Source of the DNA: Rhodocytophaga aerolata
GTDB lineage: Bacteria > Bacteroidota > Bacteroidia > Cytophagales > 172606-1
Direction of reading: 5' to 3'
Assembly: GCF_030503435.1 (NCBI RefSeq)
Contig: NZ_JAUKPO010000021.1
Span: 1 to 64,000, forward strand
Length of the DNA: 64,000 nucleotides
The notes beneath the pieces are model-generated. The model was not told the origin of the DNA. It ran no database searches and saw only the letters and a list, made by a program, of their open reading frames with translations. The position numbers and the translations under genes were made by a program. The first letter of the stretch is position 1. Each line of letters starts with the position of its first letter. Shown here one piece after another: positions 62,178-64,000 of the stretch.

Positions 62178-62768
62178 TTACTCTAGATTAATTATCCCTG
62201 TTTCACTTCTGACAAGACTGCCATCCGATTTTCTAATTTCAATAATGAAGCTCAGTTGATTGGTAAGCGTGGATGGAGGAGGAAGATATATATGTATACC
62301 TCGTGTCATAAGATAGCTATTGTTTTTCTTTACATAATCAATAAAGGCTTGAACACTGTATTTTTTGTTAGGATCATGAGGTAACCCAAACAAGGCGCTA
62401 TCAGTTAACTTTTCCCTGTCTGTACTTGCTGTAAAATAGCCTTCTTTACTATAGATGTCAATGGCTTCAATAGGATACTTAAAACCCTCATCACCTTCAG
62501 GCGAACATTTGGCATAAGCTGAAGGAAAAAATAAATATACCGGCTGAGCTTGATGGATGGCCGTGTGAATGCCCCTATACGTAAGTTTTAGACGTATGCT
62601 ATCATTCTTTGAGAAGCTAGTCACTTCTATCCCCCTTGAGTTGATGGCATCTATATCCACTTGTCTAAAGTCAAAGTAGGGAAGTATAGATGCACAATTA
62701 TCACAGGTGGTAAAAACCAATAACTCAGCTAAGGGGAGGAGAAGTAATAGTAGAAGCTTTCGTTTCAT
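62178..62768 (-). CDS. Lipoprotein of unknown function
   Basis: A 196-aa protein with a very hydrophobic signal peptide (KLLLLLLLPLAELLVFTTC) ending in a lipobox-like FTTC at residue 22. The mature part has a beta-strand pattern (DSIRLKLTYRGI, YLFFPSAYAKCSPEGDEG, YPIEAIDIYSKEGYFTAST), and the tail LSFIIEIRKSDGSLVRSET suits a DUF5034-like Bacteroidota lipoprotein; that family name is a guess. It has no close neighbours. Confidence 0.75.
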   Translation of the reverse strand: MKRKLLLLLLLPLAELLVFTTCDNCASILPYFDFRQVDIDAINSRGIEVTSFSKNDSIRLKLTYRGIHTAIHQAQPVYLFFPSAYAKCSPEGDEGFKYPIEAIDIYSKEGYFTASTDREKLTDSALFGLPHDPNKKYSVQAFIDYVKKNNSYLMTRGIHIYLPPPSTLTNQLSFIIEIRKSDGSLVRSETGIINLE

Positions 62769-63317
62769 GACTAAGAAATAGATGGTTAATAGAGTAAGTT
62801 GTCTGAGTTTATATTAGCGCTGATTAACTTTCCTTTCATGTTAACCACATAGCTAAGTAACCTGAAGAAGATTCCTATAGCTATTACTTGTTTGTGAGCA
62901 AACGAAATTGGGCAAAATGTCTAGAAACATGCAAGGGATAAATACAATCAAAGTAACTGTTTGCTCCCCTTTCCTGATCCTTCAATTGAAGTTCTAAACA
63001 AGCTTATTATTGATACTTATTATCCTGTCCACTATGTTATAGCAAGTCCAACCCCTAACTTTCAAAGTTCATTGGAGCCTTTTCATAGTTTAAATTTTGG
63101 CAGAAATAAAAAGTGGCTGTCTGAAAAATATACTTATGAGCAGCCGCCTTTTATATCAGCAGCTCACCTAACAACCCTTCGTCGGCGGACTATTTGCAGC
63201 CCATTCTTTACGCTTTACCAAGGTCTTTATGCCTGCTTTAAGTTCAAGCCTTACTTAAGCTTTAAAATAGGTCCTGCATCAATGGCATGGCTATACCCGA
63301 GCGCTACATCTAATGGT
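62769..63317. other. Spacer between lipoprotein genes
   Basis: About 550 nt. A plus-strand open frame starts here and runs antisense into the next gene, but it has no protein-like features and is not called. No other signal seen. Confidence 0.4.
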
Positions 63318-64000
63318 TTATTTATTTGGCAATTTTTCCAAATATTCGATATCCTCCTTCTCCAGCCCATCTTTATCAGTAATGTTCCAGATTATTTCCT
63401 GAATCTCGCGCGTAATTTCCCCGTAACTAAAAGCTGTGGGCTCAGAACCATCAAAAGCAGAATAAGCCAGTTTTTTCTTTTCAACTAATTTTAAAAAGTT
63501 TCTAATCTGGGGCGCGTTAGAGATATTGCCAAATTTGTAAACCATCTCAGGATCAGAAAATTCTTTACTTTTATTGATACAGTATGCAAGTAACTTAATG
63601 TTACATCCACCACTACCAGAAGGTGTTGGTGGAACTTTAACAACAATTTTTTCAATAATGATTCCTCCTTGGTAGAGGTGAGCAGTAGACACTAATACAT
63701 CACCTATTGGCCAGATGATCGTACCAGCCGGAATCGTTAAAAGCTTTTCTTCATCTTCGGTATTTCGAAACTTTACGTTCAGTACCATCCACTCACCTGT
63801 GCCATCAAAAATGCATGAATTGGCTTCAGGTTCGGCAAGACTCGAACCCCTGATTTCTTCAATCTGAAACCATGGGGGCACAACAAACGGAGGACCTTCG
63901 GGCTCACCGGGCTGCTTCCCCATGCCTTTGATTTTGCCGGAAAGCTCAGCCATTTTTTCTCCTTCATCCTCGTTTGAACAGGATGAAAAGATGACAATCA
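63318..64000 (-). CDS. Lipoprotein of unknown function, 5' end outside window
   Basis: Reading continues without a stop from the internal ATG at 63953 to the window edge, and the upstream codons give VIFSSCSNEDEGEKMAELSG, a lipobox (FSSC) followed by an acidic linker. The true start is therefore beyond 64000. The mature domain contains GTGEWMVLNVKFRNTEDEEK, LTIPAGTIIWPIGD and a C-terminal helical part (FSYGEITREIQEIIWNITDK, EDIEYLEKLPNK). No family recognised. Confidence 0.72.
   Translation of the reverse strand, partial: IVIFSSCSNEDEGEKMAELSGKIKGMGKQPGEPEGPPFVVPPWFQIEEIRGSSLAEPEANSCIFDGTGEWMVLNVKFRNTEDEEKLLTIPAGTIIWPIGDVLVSTAHLYQGGIIIEKIVVKVPPTPSGSGGCNIKLLAYCINKSKEFSDPEMVYKFGNISNAPQIRNFLKLVEKKKLAYSAFDGSEPTAFSYGEITREIQEIIWNITDKDGLEKEDIEYLEKLPNK

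Noticed and set aside
62961-63488. 175-aa plus-strand open frame
   Set aside because: It runs antisense into a better-supported lipoprotein gene, has an odd composition rich in Phe, Ser and Pro and no recognisable domain or start context.
1-64000. CRISPR array
   Set aside because: No short direct repeats with regular unique spacers were found anywhere in the window.

Overview
The window reads as a chromosomal segment of a Bacteroidota bacterium, most likely of the order Cytophagales. The reasons are two SusC/SusD pairs, a FecI/FecR sigma/anti-sigma pair feeding a SusC with an STN domain, many lipoproteins, kelch and LolA-like secreted proteins, a TPR-type NarL-family kinase, and very little Shine-Dalgarno use. 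A Rhodocytophaga-like genus is possible, but this is a guess from gene style only.

Layout. (1) 0.1-1.6 kb: an IS110-family element. (2) 2.4-9.5 kb, minus strand: a nine-gene operon starting with S-adenosylmethionine decarboxylase (speD), followed by two DUF4178 proteins, two small membrane proteins (one DUF350), a membrane-anchored spermidine-synthase-like protein, a Tat-exported FAD oxidoreductase and a polytopic membrane protein. It looks like a polyamine or aminopropyl membrane-modification system. (3) 10.1-15.1 kb, plus strand: a SWIM zinc-finger protein, a 992-aa DUF6493-like protein and a 3'-truncated STM4015-like repeat protein. (4) 15.1-19.4 kb: a mobile-element island with an IS110 element that has a structured leader, and an IS91 element with a tyrosine recombinase. 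Both transposases are split by the same kind of 20-nt palindrome. (5) 19.4-24.3 kb: three minus-strand genes arranged as integron-like cassettes. Each cassette start is complementary to the first arm of its own attC-like site. Decayed IS66 pieces lie inside the first cassette. (6) 25.2-35.0 kb, plus strand: a sigma/anti-sigma-controlled SusCD locus ending in an unrecognised 834-aa lipoprotein. (7) 35.5-36.4 kb: an IS5-family element that appears to use a -1 frameshift. (8) 36.5-54.2 kb: a polysaccharide utilisation locus for a uronate-containing glycan. It holds SusCD, a lyase-like propeller protein, two GH clan-A-like enzymes, a sodium/solute symporter, two SDRs (one KduD-like), a RraA-family protein, a heparinase II/III-like lyase, a VOC protein, an alcohol dehydrogenase and an IclR regulator. 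(9) 55.7-64 kb: a lipoprotein, a NarL-type two-component system with a very long leader hairpin, a Cys-rich small protein, a DUF3616 protein and two lipoproteins, the last running off the window.

A repeat of about 0.4-0.5 kb occurs three times in the same orientation (about 1.85, 24.28 and 54.84 kb). It carries the 3' half of a tRNA (apparent UCU anticodon) plus a terminator hairpin. Copies 2 and 3 bracket both SusCD loci; copies 1 and 2 bracket the speD, SWIM, IS and cassette region. This pattern is what repeated integration at a tRNA 3' end would leave.

How the genes work together: SusCD pairs bind and import glycan fragments, and secreted GHs and lyases trim them. The symporter carries sugars inward, a heparinase-like lyase without a signal peptide may finish cleavage in the cytoplasm, and KduD/SDR/MDR/RraA process the unsaturated uronate product. 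A shared 15-nt palindrome just upstream of kduD and of the large susC operon is a candidate IclR operator linking the two units.
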